From Clarireedia homoeocarpa (taxonomy: Eukaryota > Ascomycota > Leotiomycetes > Helotiales > Rutstroemiaceae): DNA of 64,000 nt. Below are positions 12,441 through 23,780 of this stretch, in pieces. The translations under genes and the position numbers were made by a program. The notes under the pieces are model-generated. The model had not been told where the DNA came from and ran no database searches. It worked only from the letters and a program-made list of their open reading frames with translations. The number at the start of each line of letters is the position of its first letter. The stretch's first letter is position 1. Location of the stretch: assembly GCA_001465935.1 (NCBI GenBank), contig LNKV01000016.1, forward strand, positions 434,001-498,000. The letters are read 5' to 3'.

Positions 12441-13388
12441 TCAGATGGGATTATGCATCGGTGGTAACGGCTCAGCAGGAGGTTCCGGCGTAGGTTTTAA
12501 TCGAATAGTCGAACCTTTCGAACTACTACCACCACCAGGCGTCGCACTTCCCGAACCCAGGCCCCTCTTCACCATTCTCCCTAAAATGCTAACCAACTCA
12601 GCCGCATCCTCAAACATCTCATCATCCATACCCTCGTCGGCATTATATACCTCTGCAACCGTTTGTTTCGCCAGTCGGCGCGAATGGTCCTTCTCGTCCA
12701 GACAATCGTAGAGAAAAGCGGCGAACTCGACTTTTACCGAGAGACGCAGTGGATGGCTCCCCCAGAGTAAATGGTCGGCCAAGCCGGAGGCTTCGAGAAA
12801 GTATTGGTTTGCGAGCGGTCTGTAGTCGGCGGCTGGAACTAAGAAGCCAGGTGCTGGTTCCGGGGGAGGTATACTCAGACCCGGTGGTCCGCCGACGGGC
12901 CCACCTTCGAGTGGATGAGTTGGTTGTACGCTGCTTGGTCGCAAGGGATCGACTTGGCCAAGATCGATACCCTTCCCTTTATCCCGTTCGCGTAGTGAGG
13001 TAAGACCGGGTGGAGTGGTTATTTTTGCGGCTCTCAAAGTGATACTAGGGTTATTGTTGAATAACACGTAAAGGTGGTAGTAACTAGCACGAAGTTTGTA
13101 GACCAGAACTTTGAGTTCGCCAAATCTTGAGACCAATGGCATGACGAATTCCTCAAGGACCTTAAGTCCTTCGCGTGCGTACCAGATAATTCGGCAGTAG
13201 AGATCGAGGGACGGAGTGTCACGAGTTGTGTCTAGTCTTCGTAGTTTTCGAGCTTTGACGACCATCTTGGAGAGCATAACTAGATTGCCGAAAATTTGGA
13301 AAAGATTGCGCGCAAGGAGGGGTTGATCCATCTGGATATTTTCCGCGAATTTTCCGAGGAACTTCATATCTACCTCTGATGAAGCCAT
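12441..13388 (-). CDS. Divergent 14-3-3 family protein
   Basis: Single exon, 315 residues from the ATG at 13388 (MASSEVDMKFLGKFAENI). The C-terminal part (HPLRLSVKVEFAAFLYDCLD, then RRLAKQTVAEVYNADEGMDDE and ELVSILGRMVKRG) lines up with the last helices of 14-3-3 proteins (HPIRLGLALNFSVFYYEI.. and following). The N-terminal helices (ARKLRRLDTTRDTPSLDLYC) and YYHLYVLFNNNPS also fit that fold. A long Pro/Gly linker (about residues 140-205) interrupts the helical core, and the C-terminus is a Gly/Ser/Pro tail. 14-3-3 proteins bind phosphoserine partners; whether the phosphate-binding residues survive here is not clear. The open frame continues upstream of 13388, so a short 5' exon cannot be excluded. 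Confidence 0.7.
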   Translation of the reverse strand: MASSEVDMKFLGKFAENIQMDQPLLARNLFQIFGNLVMLSKMVVKARKLRRLDTTRDTPSLDLYCRIIWYAREGLKVLEEFVMPLVSRFGELKVLVYKLRASYYHLYVLFNNNPSITLRAAKITTPPGLTSLRERDKGKGIDLGQVDPLRPSSVQPTHPLEGGPVGGPPGLSIPPPEPAPGFLVPAADYRPLANQYFLEASGLADHLLWGSHPLRLSVKVEFAAFLYDCLDEKDHSRRLAKQTVAEVYNADEGMDDEMFEDAAELVSILGRMVKRGLGSGSATPGGGSSSKGSTIRLKPTPEPPAEPLPPMHNPI

Positions 13389-16300
13389 TTCACCGTTGGC
13401 GTGCCCAGAGGCGAGTGAGACGACGAGAATGTTTGAGCTAGGAGAAATTGACTGTAGAATATTAGCAACTAACCAAAATCTCAATGTGATTTGTGTTTTG
13501 TGATTTGGGCAGTGCAATGAATATGTTCTGTAGATCTTGAACTTGGGAAGGAGAGATATGTGGTACATACCTTTGAATCTTTAAAGAAAATTCAAAGCCA
13601 ATGATTCCCGCCAGTTGATCTTCCGGCTTTCTCTCTGATCTTTGGTGTCTAGCTACGGTTGGACCTGCGGCCACCTAATGAGGACCCGTCGCAGAGTGAA
13701 TGCGGCCCGAAATTGGAGTGCAATAGAGAGCAAACCGAATGAGTCCCAAGGTGACAACTGTGACGGCTGCACGTTTATCTTTGGAGGAGAGTATTGCGTT
13801 TCTGATCGACCACCAAACGGTATTAAGATAACAGATTTCGTATGAGAAGTGTATATTCGACCTATGCCGGTGTTGACGTAGCCTCGTTAAGTCTCTAGTA
13901 CAGGAAAATATATACGGCAGAAGTGTGTAATTTCAGTAAATTGCTCGTTTTAAACTTGATTTGGCCTCCTTTGAGATTCAATTGAACTTTCCCTGAACCT
14001 TTATGAACGCAAGTTGACGATGATATTTGACAGAAATTATACTACAACTCGTCAGGGAGAAAGACTCATGAGGTAAGAAAGCGAGAACATTTGAACAACG
14101 AGGAAATAAACCAATCAAGCAATTGGCCATCTACTAACCAGTATATTACAGCAAGCTCTCAGTGGCTCTCGAGGTGCGAACAGCTAGTGACCTAACAGCT
14201 AATTGCAAGTGTATTGGAGGTTGTACCCGCTAGCTGATTCTTAGCAAAACAAATGGATTACTGAGTACCTTTCAATGCTTCAAGAGAAATGACCAGACAA
14301 ACATTGAACATTTCGACTTTCTTTTCACAAGCAAGGCCAGCCCAAATGCATCTAAGACAGAAATTTTTGTACACGAAAGGCGGTGACCGAGGGGGTTGCT
14401 TTGAAATATCTATAAGTGTATATAGATGGGGGTAGATATATGATGGTTGCAAGGGAGCTTCGTGTAATTTGCTTGTAAGGACCGAACCGCCAATTTTGAG
14501 AGCGAAATGACAGCGAAAAAAACGAGGCCTTCTGAGCGCATCAATTGATAGAACAATGCGAGATAGGGAGTTTGCTGCTCCCGACTGAAACGAGCGTAGT
14601 GTGCAGAGGGAAAAGAAGACGCGCTCTTGAGTAATTGAACAGCATCAAAGAGAGGTTGTTTGGAAGACCCAAAACGCGGCCTTTTCCCTTCGAGGTCAAA
14701 GGAACAACAGAAAAGACGAGAAGTGAAGAGACTCTCTCAAACTAGCCGCTAGCAAGCAATGTTAGAACTAACTTAGTATCAAGTACAAATCGCAATCGAA
14801 ATCAAAATGCAACACTCCGGTACGCATGGTACATGCCACATGCCACATGTGGAGCGCACATACATACATACACACACCTGGGATTGGGAAATTATCTGTC
14901 GCCTTGCCCGTCGTGCGTCTTGCGTGGTGTGCGCGGTGCAGAAAATGGAAGTGGAAGTGGAAGTCGAAGGGGAAGGACAAGTGGGCATTCGAGTATGATG
15001 ATGCATGAAGCTACGATCTTTTCATGCCGAACGCCTGTACTTGCATATATTGGCGTTGAATGGAGAGGGAAGCTGGACGCTGCAAGCTACGTGGCAGCAC
15101 AGAGGGGACCGAAGAAACAAGCGGGACAAACGAACGAACAGAATCGAACGGAGCGAGCGAAACGAAGCCTTGTACAGCTAGGAACTAAAGGATCTCTTAT
15201 GCCTTGATCCCTTCCCTTCGCTTCCCTTTCCTTCCCTTCCCTTTTCGAAATCCTCTCTGTCACTTACGTTGTTGCCACAAACTGGGATCAACTGGATCTG
15301 TCCCAAGTGGGACTGTGCAGTGTGCAGGAGTACATCGCGGACTGATATTCACCTGGGTATGAGAGCTTCTTCTGGACTCCTTGTCTTCTCCCCTCCTCCT
15401 CCTCCCCCCCAACTCAAGAGCTTCGACGGATTCGACGAATCTTCTTCAGCAATCGCTTCCCATACCGCTGCACTGTACCCTACGCACCGCGGGCATTTCC
15501 GCTGAATCCCCACTTAAGTGCTAGGTCCTTCCGTACCTACCGACCTACCTTGGAACGGCTTTCCTGCATAAATCATCGTTTTGTCCGTTTGATATAACGT
15601 ACATAGTATATATCGTTGAGATGGAAATTCTCCGACTGGCTGCAGATGTGGCGGAAGTACGTATTTATGCATGTGTAACCTAACCTGCATATAGCTTTCC
15701 TTCCCTTCACCGCCCTTACTGCACAATCAAGAAATTCCCCATAACACAAAAGCCAAATCAATGACATCTCTTTGCATCCACAACTACTGTACTTCCATAG
15801 CTCCAAGGCACGACATCATTACGCCACTGAGACCGACAACGAACAAGTGCCAACAGCTTGCGTCGCCATCATCGACAGTTTTGCATAAGTGCTTTTCATA
15901 AAACATATGCTCGTCCGTCTTTATGCCAACGTCAACCCTCTAAGATTGGTCCAGCCCCCCCTTTTTTTTCCTACTCCGGCAGATTGCCTTCTTTTGGCTG
16001 CCCAACTCGGCCTTCATATATGCGGCCACCCTTCCATCAAATTGCAAAACGCTTCTGAATTCGGTGCGCATTTGGCAAAATCCAATTAGCGGTGAGGATC
16101 CACACAAACGAGCCAGCCATGTTACGCGAGTTTCAGGCTTGTGCAAGCGGCCGAAAAAGAAGTTCTAGACAACTACTGTATTGCGATACTGTATGCTTTA
16201 GAAGATATCAGTGATGAGGATATGAAGATTCTTCAAGTTTATGGTATTCATCAGGTGGAATATTGAAAAAATTCCGCCGATGTATGAACATGCTATCTAT

Positions 16301-17046
16301 GAGGCTCGCCCACTACGTTCCTAAGGAAGGAGTATGCCTCACCAGGGGGGTTATTTTACGGTAGGAAGACATACCTATCAAGGCAGAAAGGCTTATGTGA
16401 TATCCTTCTGCCTTTACTTTGCCCTTCTTCTGCAAGACAGTGCAAAGAGTGCAAACAGTCATTCTCTAGGCAGAATTGTCGCATTGAGTCATGGTCTTGA
16501 TCTGCTCGTCGGCAAGCTGCCGTGTTCTTCATTTATGTCGATATTCCATGCAGCCTCATTTGCGCATGCACAGGACACATCGTCGAGGTTTGAACGTATC
16601 CCATTCAGTCTCTATTCAATATCGACCCTTTTGCCCAGTTTTCCTGCAAAGTTTGGTTGTGCAACCAGCTGCCCTGTCGAAGAGCGTAGATCACTGCAAA
16701 CAAACAACTCTCCCAGGTACCATACTTTTCTTCCGGCGACGAGGCTTATTAGTCGTATGTGATACTTTATCCTTCAGAAAAGGGCTTTGCACATGATGAT
16801 GAGGCAATCTCTTCGCTATCCTACGACACATAATAGATGAGTGTTCGAAGCCGAAGCATCACTCAACAGCACCTCCTACCACTTTGCACACTCTTTTCAC
16901 TTTTCTCAAGCCGAGCAGAGTTACTTGCATGCGTATATTCGCGTCTGACCAAAAACCCTTCCTCATATCCATGTTTCGGGCACCAGAGTCGCACACTATA
17001 CTTCTAGAGTTGCACCGCGTTGAAATCTCCATCTCCAAGTAGAAAG
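13389..17046. other. 3.6 kb stretch without a supported gene
   Basis: This lies between the divergent 14-3-3-like gene and the small gene at 17047. Open frames up to 142 codons (16334-16762) exist on several overlapping frames and match nothing I know. A CCCTT-type pyrimidine tract is at about 15205-15246. It may hold long leaders or a non-coding transcript, but the sequence gives no proof. Confidence 0.45.
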
Positions 17047-17386
17047 ATGTGTCACTAGTAAGTAGGATTATACTATGTGCTCCTATACTCGCTAAAAAAT
17101 TAAGCTAAAAATTGAATCTAGCTATCAACATCGATATGACTGTGCACACGTCACGAAAGTGCTTGCCAAATTCTGCGAGACTGGAGGTTATAAGCAAACC
17201 CCGTGCGGCAACATGTCGATCTGGCAAAGCATCAAGATGGGGGAGGATTGTGAGGAGTGTTCCTTGAGAGCAGGAGGTTGTGAACGCGCTGCGGATGTGT
17301 ATGTGGTGAATAATGTTGTTAAGGAGCAGATCCGGGCGAGGAGGGTTATGGGCGAAAGAAGCAGGGTGTCTTATAAAGGGAAATAG
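17047..17386 (+). CDS. Small Cys/His-rich fungal protein (91 aa)
   Basis: Two exons, 17047-17057 (only 11 bases) and 17122-17386. The 64-base intron has a GTAAGT donor and a CTAG acceptor. The joined product starts MCHYYQHRYDCAHVTKVLAK and continues with CETGGYKQTPCG and CEECSLRAGGC, ending in a basic tail. The MCxx start with Y-x-C-x-H and later paired cysteines is a pattern I know from many small uncharacterised fungal proteins, which suggests zinc binding. I can give no function. The 5' exon rests on the splice sites and the fit of the start motif; without it the frame has no ATG before the first cysteine group. Confidence 0.65.
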
Positions 17387-17740
17387 ATGCTGGGAGAACG
17401 AGTGGGGTTGGGCGGTAGGGTTCTGTTCTCACTCCAGATCTTGTTGGCCATGGAGCGGAAAGACCGCAATAGATAGGTATTATCCAGCTATTCTTTATTC
17501 ATTCCAGACGAGTTGAGAACTCGCGGAAACTTTTGGAACTGTATCATGTAGCTACACAAAATTTTTCTTACACGTGCCCCTCCACAGAAAAAAGCAGGTT
17601 AGTCTAGCACAATATATTATAGCTATATATAATGATCAACATGAATGTCTCTCAAACATTACAATATTTTCATCGACCAAGAGAATTCGAGAGACTGGAA
17701 TAATTTATTGTCCGAGAGGACCCGGATTTTTCCATTGTAA
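17387..17740. other. Intergenic region between convergent genes
   Basis: 3' ends of the small Cys/His gene (+) and the F-box gene (-). It is AT-rich near 17600-17640. I see no feature. Confidence 0.5.
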
Positions 17741-19210
17741 TCAGCAGCTCTCTAAACCACGTTCGAGACGCAACTTGACCCCAGCCCTCTTACACTCCTC
17801 GATCCATCCAACTCCAGTCCCCTTTAGTTCTAGTGTCTTACGAAGGCCGACGGGTTTGAAATCCGGACATATTCGCTTGTACTGCCAACCATTTGTCCGG
17901 ATTTCAAAACCGTCGGCCTTAGTATATTCACTATATCCATACACCAACCTAACAAACTTCAGATCCGGCGCAATCTCCTCCTTCCGTCTGACCAGTTCCC
18001 TCACGCACGTCCAAACCTGTCTATTATCACAGTCGGTCAATTCCAACGCCTTGAGACCCCGAGGAATACGACGCAAGAAAGCTTCCGTATCAACCTCGCC
18101 TTCATCATTTGTGTCCGTATCATCTATGCCCATATCGGCCTTTTCAAACCCAATTAGCATGTATGCAGTAGCGGCAATTCGGCGTAATTTGGGGAAATCT
18201 GCAAATGAAATGGGATCCGGAGGCTCGCCGTCGTAGTAGCCGTAGTCCACATCTCGTGAGTACACGTACATTTCCTCCAAATTCTTCCTGCAAGCTTCCA
18301 GCGCTCGTCGTAGCGCCGATGGGCTGAAAGTTTCTGTATTATCTACCCCGGTGCCACCATCGTCGTAGGAGAACTTACGAAGACGTGGGAAGTTTTTAAG
18401 GATATCGGTAAATGACTCGAACTTGAATTCACAGTTGATTAAGTCTATTTCCTCTACTTGGGAGCGGGATGGCGGTCTCTGGGAATAACCATAAATCTGG
18501 CGACCAATAAATTTTCTGACGGATGGGATTCGCATGTATGACTCAACATGAGCGGACGACAATCTGATCCCATATTCCCAACATTGAGTTGATGTGACTC
18601 GTAATTGGGACAAAGAGTGCGGTGGTGGTGCGTCTGACAAAAACGATGGATCCTCTTGGAGATCGGTAGCATAATCTAGCACTCGTTGAATGAACGGGTA
18701 TTCACCTACATTCGACGAGTGATAATAACCTGAGCATCCATAATTTTGCATATGAAGCTCTTGTAGGTTGGGCAGAAGAGCAATTATCATTGCTGTCAAA
18801 TGGTCGAAACTAGGAAGACCGGAAAAAAAGTCGCCTTCCCATTCATAAGCAGCCCTTTCGTCGATGCTGACCTCCCGCATTACTTTCTTCATGGCAGTGA
18901 CGGATTGTTCGGGGAAATCTTCATTTATTAGTGCTAGAGGCGTATTATCGTCCTTACACCTTTCGACGTAGTTTTCCTCGTGTCCAGTGTAAATCTCCAC
19001 CAGTGCGGCAAGATCTGGACGTGCTGAAATCGTACGTAGGAACAATGAGCACCATTTAACCCGGCCCTGTCCAATTGATGAGTATAGGTATGGAGTAGAC
19101 AGTTCGTTGAGAAAATGACATGTCTTGCCGACAGAAAGTATGTCCTTTATTTCAGGAAGGAACCTGATGATCTCGATTATGATCTCGTTGGAAAGGGAAT
19201 CGAAAGACAT
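17741..19210 (-). CDS. F-box protein
   Basis: Single exon, 489 residues. The N-terminus (SLSNEIIIEIIRFLPEIKDI, then SVGKTCHFLNELSTPYLYSS) is a clear F-box, the part that binds Skp1 in SCF ubiquitin ligases. The rest has scattered leucine-rich pieces (LPNLQELHMQNYG, LKNFPRLRKFSYD, FPKLRRIAATAYM, LKALELTDCD) typical of the fungal F-box/LRR-like proteins that select substrates; the substrate is unknown. Near its 3' end the coding sequence folds into a 27-bp inverted repeat (described separately). Confidence 0.85.
   Translation of the reverse strand: MSFDSLSNEIIIEIIRFLPEIKDILSVGKTCHFLNELSTPYLYSSIGQGRVKWCSLFLRTISARPDLAALVEIYTGHEENYVERCKDDNTPLALINEDFPEQSVTAMKKVMREVSIDERAAYEWEGDFFSGLPSFDHLTAMIIALLPNLQELHMQNYGCSGYYHSSNVGEYPFIQRVLDYATDLQEDPSFLSDAPPPHSLSQLRVTSTQCWEYGIRLSSAHVESYMRIPSVRKFIGRQIYGYSQRPPSRSQVEEIDLINCEFKFESFTDILKNFPRLRKFSYDDGGTGVDNTETFSPSALRRALEACRKNLEEMYVYSRDVDYGYYDGEPPDPISFADFPKLRRIAATAYMLIGFEKADMGIDDTDTNDEGEVDTEAFLRRIPRGLKALELTDCDNRQVWTCVRELVRRKEEIAPDLKFVRLVYGYSEYTKADGFEIRTNGWQYKRICPDFKPVGLRKTLELKGTGVGWIEECKRAGVKLRLERGLESC
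17843..17920. repeat. 27-bp inverted repeat inside F-box coding sequence
   Basis: Arms at 17843-17869 and 17894-17920 are reverse complements at 26 of 27 positions, with a 24-base loop. They start AAGGCCGACGG on the left and end CCGTCGGCCTT on the right. On the coding strand one arm encodes KADGFEIRT and the other CPDFKPVGL. In mRNA this would make a strong hairpin about 100-180 bases before the stop codon. Confidence 0.9.
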
Positions 19211-19863
19211 TGTGATTGTGGAAGAAGTTCTTGAACCTACGACGTAGGGAAGACGAGAGGATTTATCTACTTGGTTACTGTAGGCAGCTGGAGTTGCTGC
19301 TGCCTAACTGGATGATCTAGACTGAAATACGAGAGGAATACTCTTGGCACCGTTAGTGGCTAAACGACCAATATACCCAAGCTCTCTTACAGACATCCGA
19401 AAGTATTATTGACTTGGTATTTCTACACTGGGGAGTGTGATTTCTTCTTACCTCGAGTAACAGATTTCGTGAAAGCATCTTCACCTATTAACACCTTCAT
19501 AGCTGGAGATTTCCCGATTCCGGGATCTCGAGTGCGGTGCAGCATAACTCCATCTTCCTCCCATCAAAATGTCCTAAGGGTCGCGGGTATCTCCTTTATG
19601 AATGGTAGGTGTACAATCCTATCCATACTTCCCATACTTCGAGAATCGACATATGTTGCAATTTTATATCCCAAATAAGACCGAGCTGCACGCCGGTCCA
19701 ATCTAGCATTCTCGCCCTAAAGCGTCTTCGTATATGTGCAATTGCTTCGATTCGAGAACTCCTCGATCCAACCACCAGCACTCATCCATCGTCTGGCGCA
19801 GCCATCTCCAATGATCTAGGATAGCCCCAACGCTCTTCAATTATGTCCATCATCTTCCTATCC
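19211..19863. other. Intergenic region
   Basis: Promoter of the F-box gene (minus) and 3' side of the Pop8-like gene. No coding or repeat feature is supported. Confidence 0.45.
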
Positions 19864-20325
19864 TCAGTCCCAAACCCCTCCACACCTCTCCCTCTCCACC
19901 AGTCCCCCCAACCAATTTTCCCTCCCCATAACCCTCCACCCCATCTCCCCCTCCTTCTCCCCCGCAACTCCCCTCACCCACCCGCCCACCGCCGCCATAA
20001 CTGCACTCCCATCCTCCCTCATCGTCCGAATCCACACATCTCTTCCTTCTATCTTCAGTATGTCTATTGGAATAGCCGAACCAGTGAGACCGAGAAATTG
20101 TGTCAGTGCGGAGGTTAGGTACGATTTTGCGGTCAATTCATCGAGGTTGGGTTTTTGCACAGATGAGGCAGAAGTGGTGAGGAGTCGTAGGTGCAGGTAC
20201 GTGTATGGGGGTTTGCTGATGGTTAGAGTGTGTTGTTCGAGCCCTTTGTTTGCGGGGATTTTGCGTTTGCGTGTTGAGGGGGCGGGGGCTTCAGCCATGG
20301 GTGTATCGGTTGGTTCTTTTGCCAT
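19864..20325 (-). CDS. pop8: RNase P/MRP subunit, Pop8-like
   Basis: Single exon, 153 residues. After a charged N-terminus the core reads TLTISKPPYTYLHLRLLTT, then AKSYLTSALTQFLGLTGSAI, PIDILKIEGRDVWIRTMRED and AVMAAVGGWVRG. This beta-alpha-alpha-beta-beta order resembles the Pop5/Rpp14 fold, and the FLGLTGxAIPxDILKxEGRxxWIR pattern is what I associate with fungal Pop8, a protein of nuclear RNase P and RNase MRP (tRNA and rRNA processing). The C-terminal 30 residues are Gly/Arg-rich and not recognised. It shares a 278-bp upstream interval with spt4 on the other strand. Confidence 0.65.
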   Translation of the reverse strand: MAKEPTDTPMAEAPAPSTRKRKIPANKGLEQHTLTISKPPYTYLHLRLLTTSASSVQKPNLDELTAKSYLTSALTQFLGLTGSAIPIDILKIEGRDVWIRTMREDGSAVMAAVGGWVRGVAGEKEGEMGWRVMGRENWLGGLVERERCGGVWD

Positions 20326-20603
20326 TTCGTGAATGTGAGTTCTCTATTTGACTCCATGAAGATCTCATCAGTTCGTAGCTAAATTGCCAGGAGTAGAATC
20401 AATCCCCAAGCAACACGCAAGGTGAACCCTCGGCCGCGCGAACTTTTTAATGGATACCATGGTCCAAGCGTCTTTAGCATTGCGACCAGGGTGCCGAGCT
20501 TCGCTTTCTAGGATATTTATATTTCTTTGATACCCTTCTCTTTCTTCACACCAACCTTTCCCGTCTTCTCTTCACTTCATCTCTTTTGACAAACTTGCAA
20601 AAT

Positions 20604-21151
20604 ATGACAGAAAATTTCGTAACACCGAGTCAGCAGCGCAATCTGCGCGCTTGCATGGTTTGCTCGATCGTCATGACACACAACGTACGTCGTTCAATTC
20701 CCAGCCTCTTGCCCATACATGCATACATCCATCATTTCCCAGTCCAATCCTCTCCTACACGCGATTCCAACTAACACGTTCCTTCAGCGTTTCCTCAAAG
20801 AAGGATGTCCCAACTGCGAAGACTTCCTGCATTTACAAGGCAGCAACGACACTGTCGTGGACTGCACGTCCCAGGTATTCGAAGGGCTGATCACACTTGC
20901 GGATCCGAGCAAATCGTGGGTTGCGAAGTGGCAGCGCTTGGATGGCTATGTGAGGGGCGTGTATGCGACGAAGGTGAGCGGGGTGCTGCCGGATGATATT
21001 ATTGCGACGATGGAGGATGAGGCGCGGGTGAAATACATTCCGTGAGTCTTTCTTGTCTGTTTGATTGAGTTGGGTTGTGGAGGAAGAAGGGGAAGTTGTG
21101 CTAATAGATGGACTATTTAGGAGGGATGGAAGTGCGACTGAAGCGGATTGA
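20604..21151 (+). CDS. spt4: Transcription elongation factor Spt4
   Basis: Three exons, 20604-20684, 20788-21041 and 21121-21151, give 121 residues. Spt4 pairs with Spt5 (DSIF) on RNA polymerase II and supports processive elongation. The N-terminal zinc finger is complete (CMVC at about residue 17, CPNC after the first intron). It is followed by CTSQVFEGLITLADPSKSWV and WQRLDGYVRGVYATKVSG, the typical Spt4 core. The C-terminus (ARVKYIPRDGSATEAD) spans the last intron. The start is the ATG at 20604; length is normal for the family. Confidence 0.95.
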
Positions 21152-22094
21152 TCGATTGATTAATGGAAGAATGGATGAGTTGATGACGAATGAAGGTGAG
21201 GATCCTTCTCTTCTTCTTCGATTTGCGCCTGTGATAGGATGAGAAGTTTATATGATGTTTTGCAACTTAAAAGTATTTGCTACTTCAGAGCTTGGGAGAC
21301 CATGCCATGAGACAACTAACACCATTGCCCTGATGTTTGACTTCTCATACCTTGTTCTCACTCATGTCCAGCAATATTTGGAAGGGAATGTGCTAACTTG
21401 TTCAAAGGGCGCAGTCATGGGATTTTTCGATGAATAGTGCGGCCTGGGATATGGAGTCACAGTCATATATAGGAATGGCGGAGGAGTTTGGAGTTCTCAT
21501 GACGAAAGAATATCGTCTTTTATGATTTGTATAAATGCAAATGGTATCATCTATAACCCTATTGTGACCCGTCTCTGTTAAAATCATCCAGACCAAACTC
21601 CGTGCGATGTGAAATTTTCGTTGACCATAATCAGAACCATGTATCGACACACGGTAGTTCCTTCGTATCATTCATCTTCTGCCCTTACCCCAAAACCAAC
21701 TATGAGACCCAGTCCGTCCAAGGGACCAATTGACTCCTGCATGCCTTCCTTTATGCAATCTATCACACTGGTAACCGCCTCATCGTATCTACTCCCATCC
21801 TATCTGATACCACATTCCCCGAATCGCCTTCTAGTCTCATTTCTATCAATTTGAATCGTAACTCTCGTTCGTTTGTTGCATATCTCAAAAGTCTCAAAAA
21901 TCGCTACATGCGATTTCCACCGAAAATTTTTTGCTTTCCTAGCAAGTGAGACGTGCAACAAAAATTTGGGTTTCAGACCAGCCCGGGGCAAAATAAATAG
22001 GTATAGGAGTAGCCAATGAGCACAAGAAACTTCTAAAATAGGAGAAGGAGGACTAATTTCCAGGCCTTTCCCCAAGCTGCTCGTAAAACCGCAT
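21152..22094. other. Intergenic region between convergent spt4 and kin17 genes
   Basis: I see no coding region, RNA or repeat. It probably consists of two 3' untranslated regions. Confidence 0.45.
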
Positions 22095-23224
22095 TTAGAA
22101 TCGTTGCCGTTTTTGAGAAGGTCCTCCGAGCGATTGTTCCCTGGATCTCTTCCGCTCAATCTCTTCTTTCATGATCCGTTCTGCTTCACTCATCTTCTTC
22201 GGCTGCTCGATGACTGCTGCTTTCTTGCCTCCCAGAGCATTCTTCTTCGCAGCCGTAAAGACATTCTTCGGCTTACCGGGAGCCATCTTCATAGATATCT
22301 TTGCGGGAGCGGGAGTGGACTCCGGCGCCGGAGACTTCTTAGATTCCGCCTGACCATCCTTCGGTTCCTCTGAAGCCTTTTGCGTGTCGCTTCCTGTGTC
22401 TAGAGACGGCACATCTTTGTTTTCCCCAATATCATCTCCTTTACCATCAGATCCGGTTTCTGCCTTCGGCGCAGCAGCCTTAGCACCAAAACTCAACTTG
22501 ATCTTCTCCCCCTCCGCCCTCTTAAGCTCCTTCTCCTGCTCATCCATCTCCGACTCCCCCCTCGCCTCCGCATCCAACTGCGCCCTCCGCACCTGCTCTC
22601 TAATCAACATCTGCTCTCTCTCCTCATCCCCCTTATCCTGCCTCTCCTTCTTGCGTATCGCATCCTGTCTCCTTAGCGCCTCAGGCGAGTTATCGATCCA
22701 CGCCACTTGAATCCCTTTATCCGTCTCCTCGACTCTACACAGACTTTCCCTTCCTAAAAACTTTGCGAATTCCGTTAGGGAGGGCCATTTCGTCGAGTTC
22801 ATGTGAATGTGCTCTTTATTCGCGATGTACTCTTGGTAGAAGTGGTTGAGATTGACTTGTTTTTCACCATGCGACGTTCGTAGGAGTTGTAGGAAATCTT
22901 TCTGGAATTGGTTGCTGTAGTCGTTGATGTATTTCTTGGGATCCTCGCCCACGAGGAGCATTTGCCGGACATGCGATTCGGATTGTGTGTGCCTGGTGTG
23001 TATTAGCAGGAGGGAAAAATAGATTGACAGGGTATAAAACTTACATCTTGAAGCCATTCTCGTCGCGCATCTGTCTTTCGCATACCTAAGGTGTGGTTAG
23101 GAAATAGTAAGTTGATTCTAATGAAATGAAGACTTACTTGACAGTACCATCGTAATCGCTGAAGTCCTTTGGACTTGAGCTTGTTATTTAAAAACTTCGT
23201 TGATCCTACTTCTGCTTTCGGCAT
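22095..23224 (-). CDS. DNA/RNA-binding protein Kin17 (Rts2) homologue
   Basis: Three exons (minus strand: 23224-23138, 23085-23045, 22992-22095) give 341 residues; both introns are 52 bases. The start MPKAEVGSTKFLNNKLKSKG and the C2H2 finger (WYCQVCERQM.. to HTQSESH, split by both introns) are the hallmarks of Kin17. The winged-helix region follows (YINDYSNQFQKDFLQLLRTS, VNLNHFYQEYIANKEHIHMN, WPSLTEFAKFLGRE). The C-terminal half is a charged coiled coil and low-complexity tail ending KRQRF. The human homologue acts in DNA replication and the UV response and binds RNA; the fungal role is likely nuclear. Fungal homologues lack the C-terminal KOW region of animals, as here. Confidence 0.93.
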
Positions 23225-23780
23225 CTTTGCTGATTTTGAGGTTGTGAAGTGGTAAAGTAAGTTGTAGATGGGAATATCAGATACGCCGCCGTCAGGGCGA
23301 ATCGACAATCTATGTGGCCCGTGCATCATCTTGTCTCGCACTAACGCCCCCCTCGGTCCCCTCGCTTTAACACGACACACAACTTTAAGCTCCAAGATAT
23401 CTCGAGCTTGTTCGGTAGTCAGACGTTCCATTGCTTCCAAGTGACTGACCTCAAGGTTAGATCAGAGACGCAAGATAAATCCATTAACCTTATATTTGGA
23501 GTGTTCCCCTGGCTGTGGAAGTTGCTTGTTTAGCCATACTTCTCGCATACGCTGCCAAAGCTGGTAGACTTTCTGTTTAATATCAAGTCGTTTACGTATC
23601 AGTGATTATTTAATCGATGACGGAAGAAATTCATCGCCCATTCTATTCTATCTACGCCAACCAGGGAGTCGCCGAGATCCCATTATATATAACTTCCATT
23701 CATTTTTATCCACCTCATTGACTCCTTTCAAATGGAGCATATTTCCGCATTTACCATTAATCATATAACCCATTTCACTC
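23225..23780. other. Intergenic region upstream of kin17
   Basis: An open frame runs upstream of the Kin17 start to about 23440 but does not resemble the family. It is more likely leader or promoter. No other feature is seen. Confidence 0.45.

Noticed and set aside
16334..16796. Frames of 142 and 101 codons in the 13.4-17.0 kb gap
   Set aside because: Overlapping frames without motif, no convincing start context or splice structure.
23003..23440. N-terminal extension of Kin17 to 23440
   Set aside because: MPKAEVGSTKFLNNK is the conserved start of the family; the upstream translation is unlike any Kin17.
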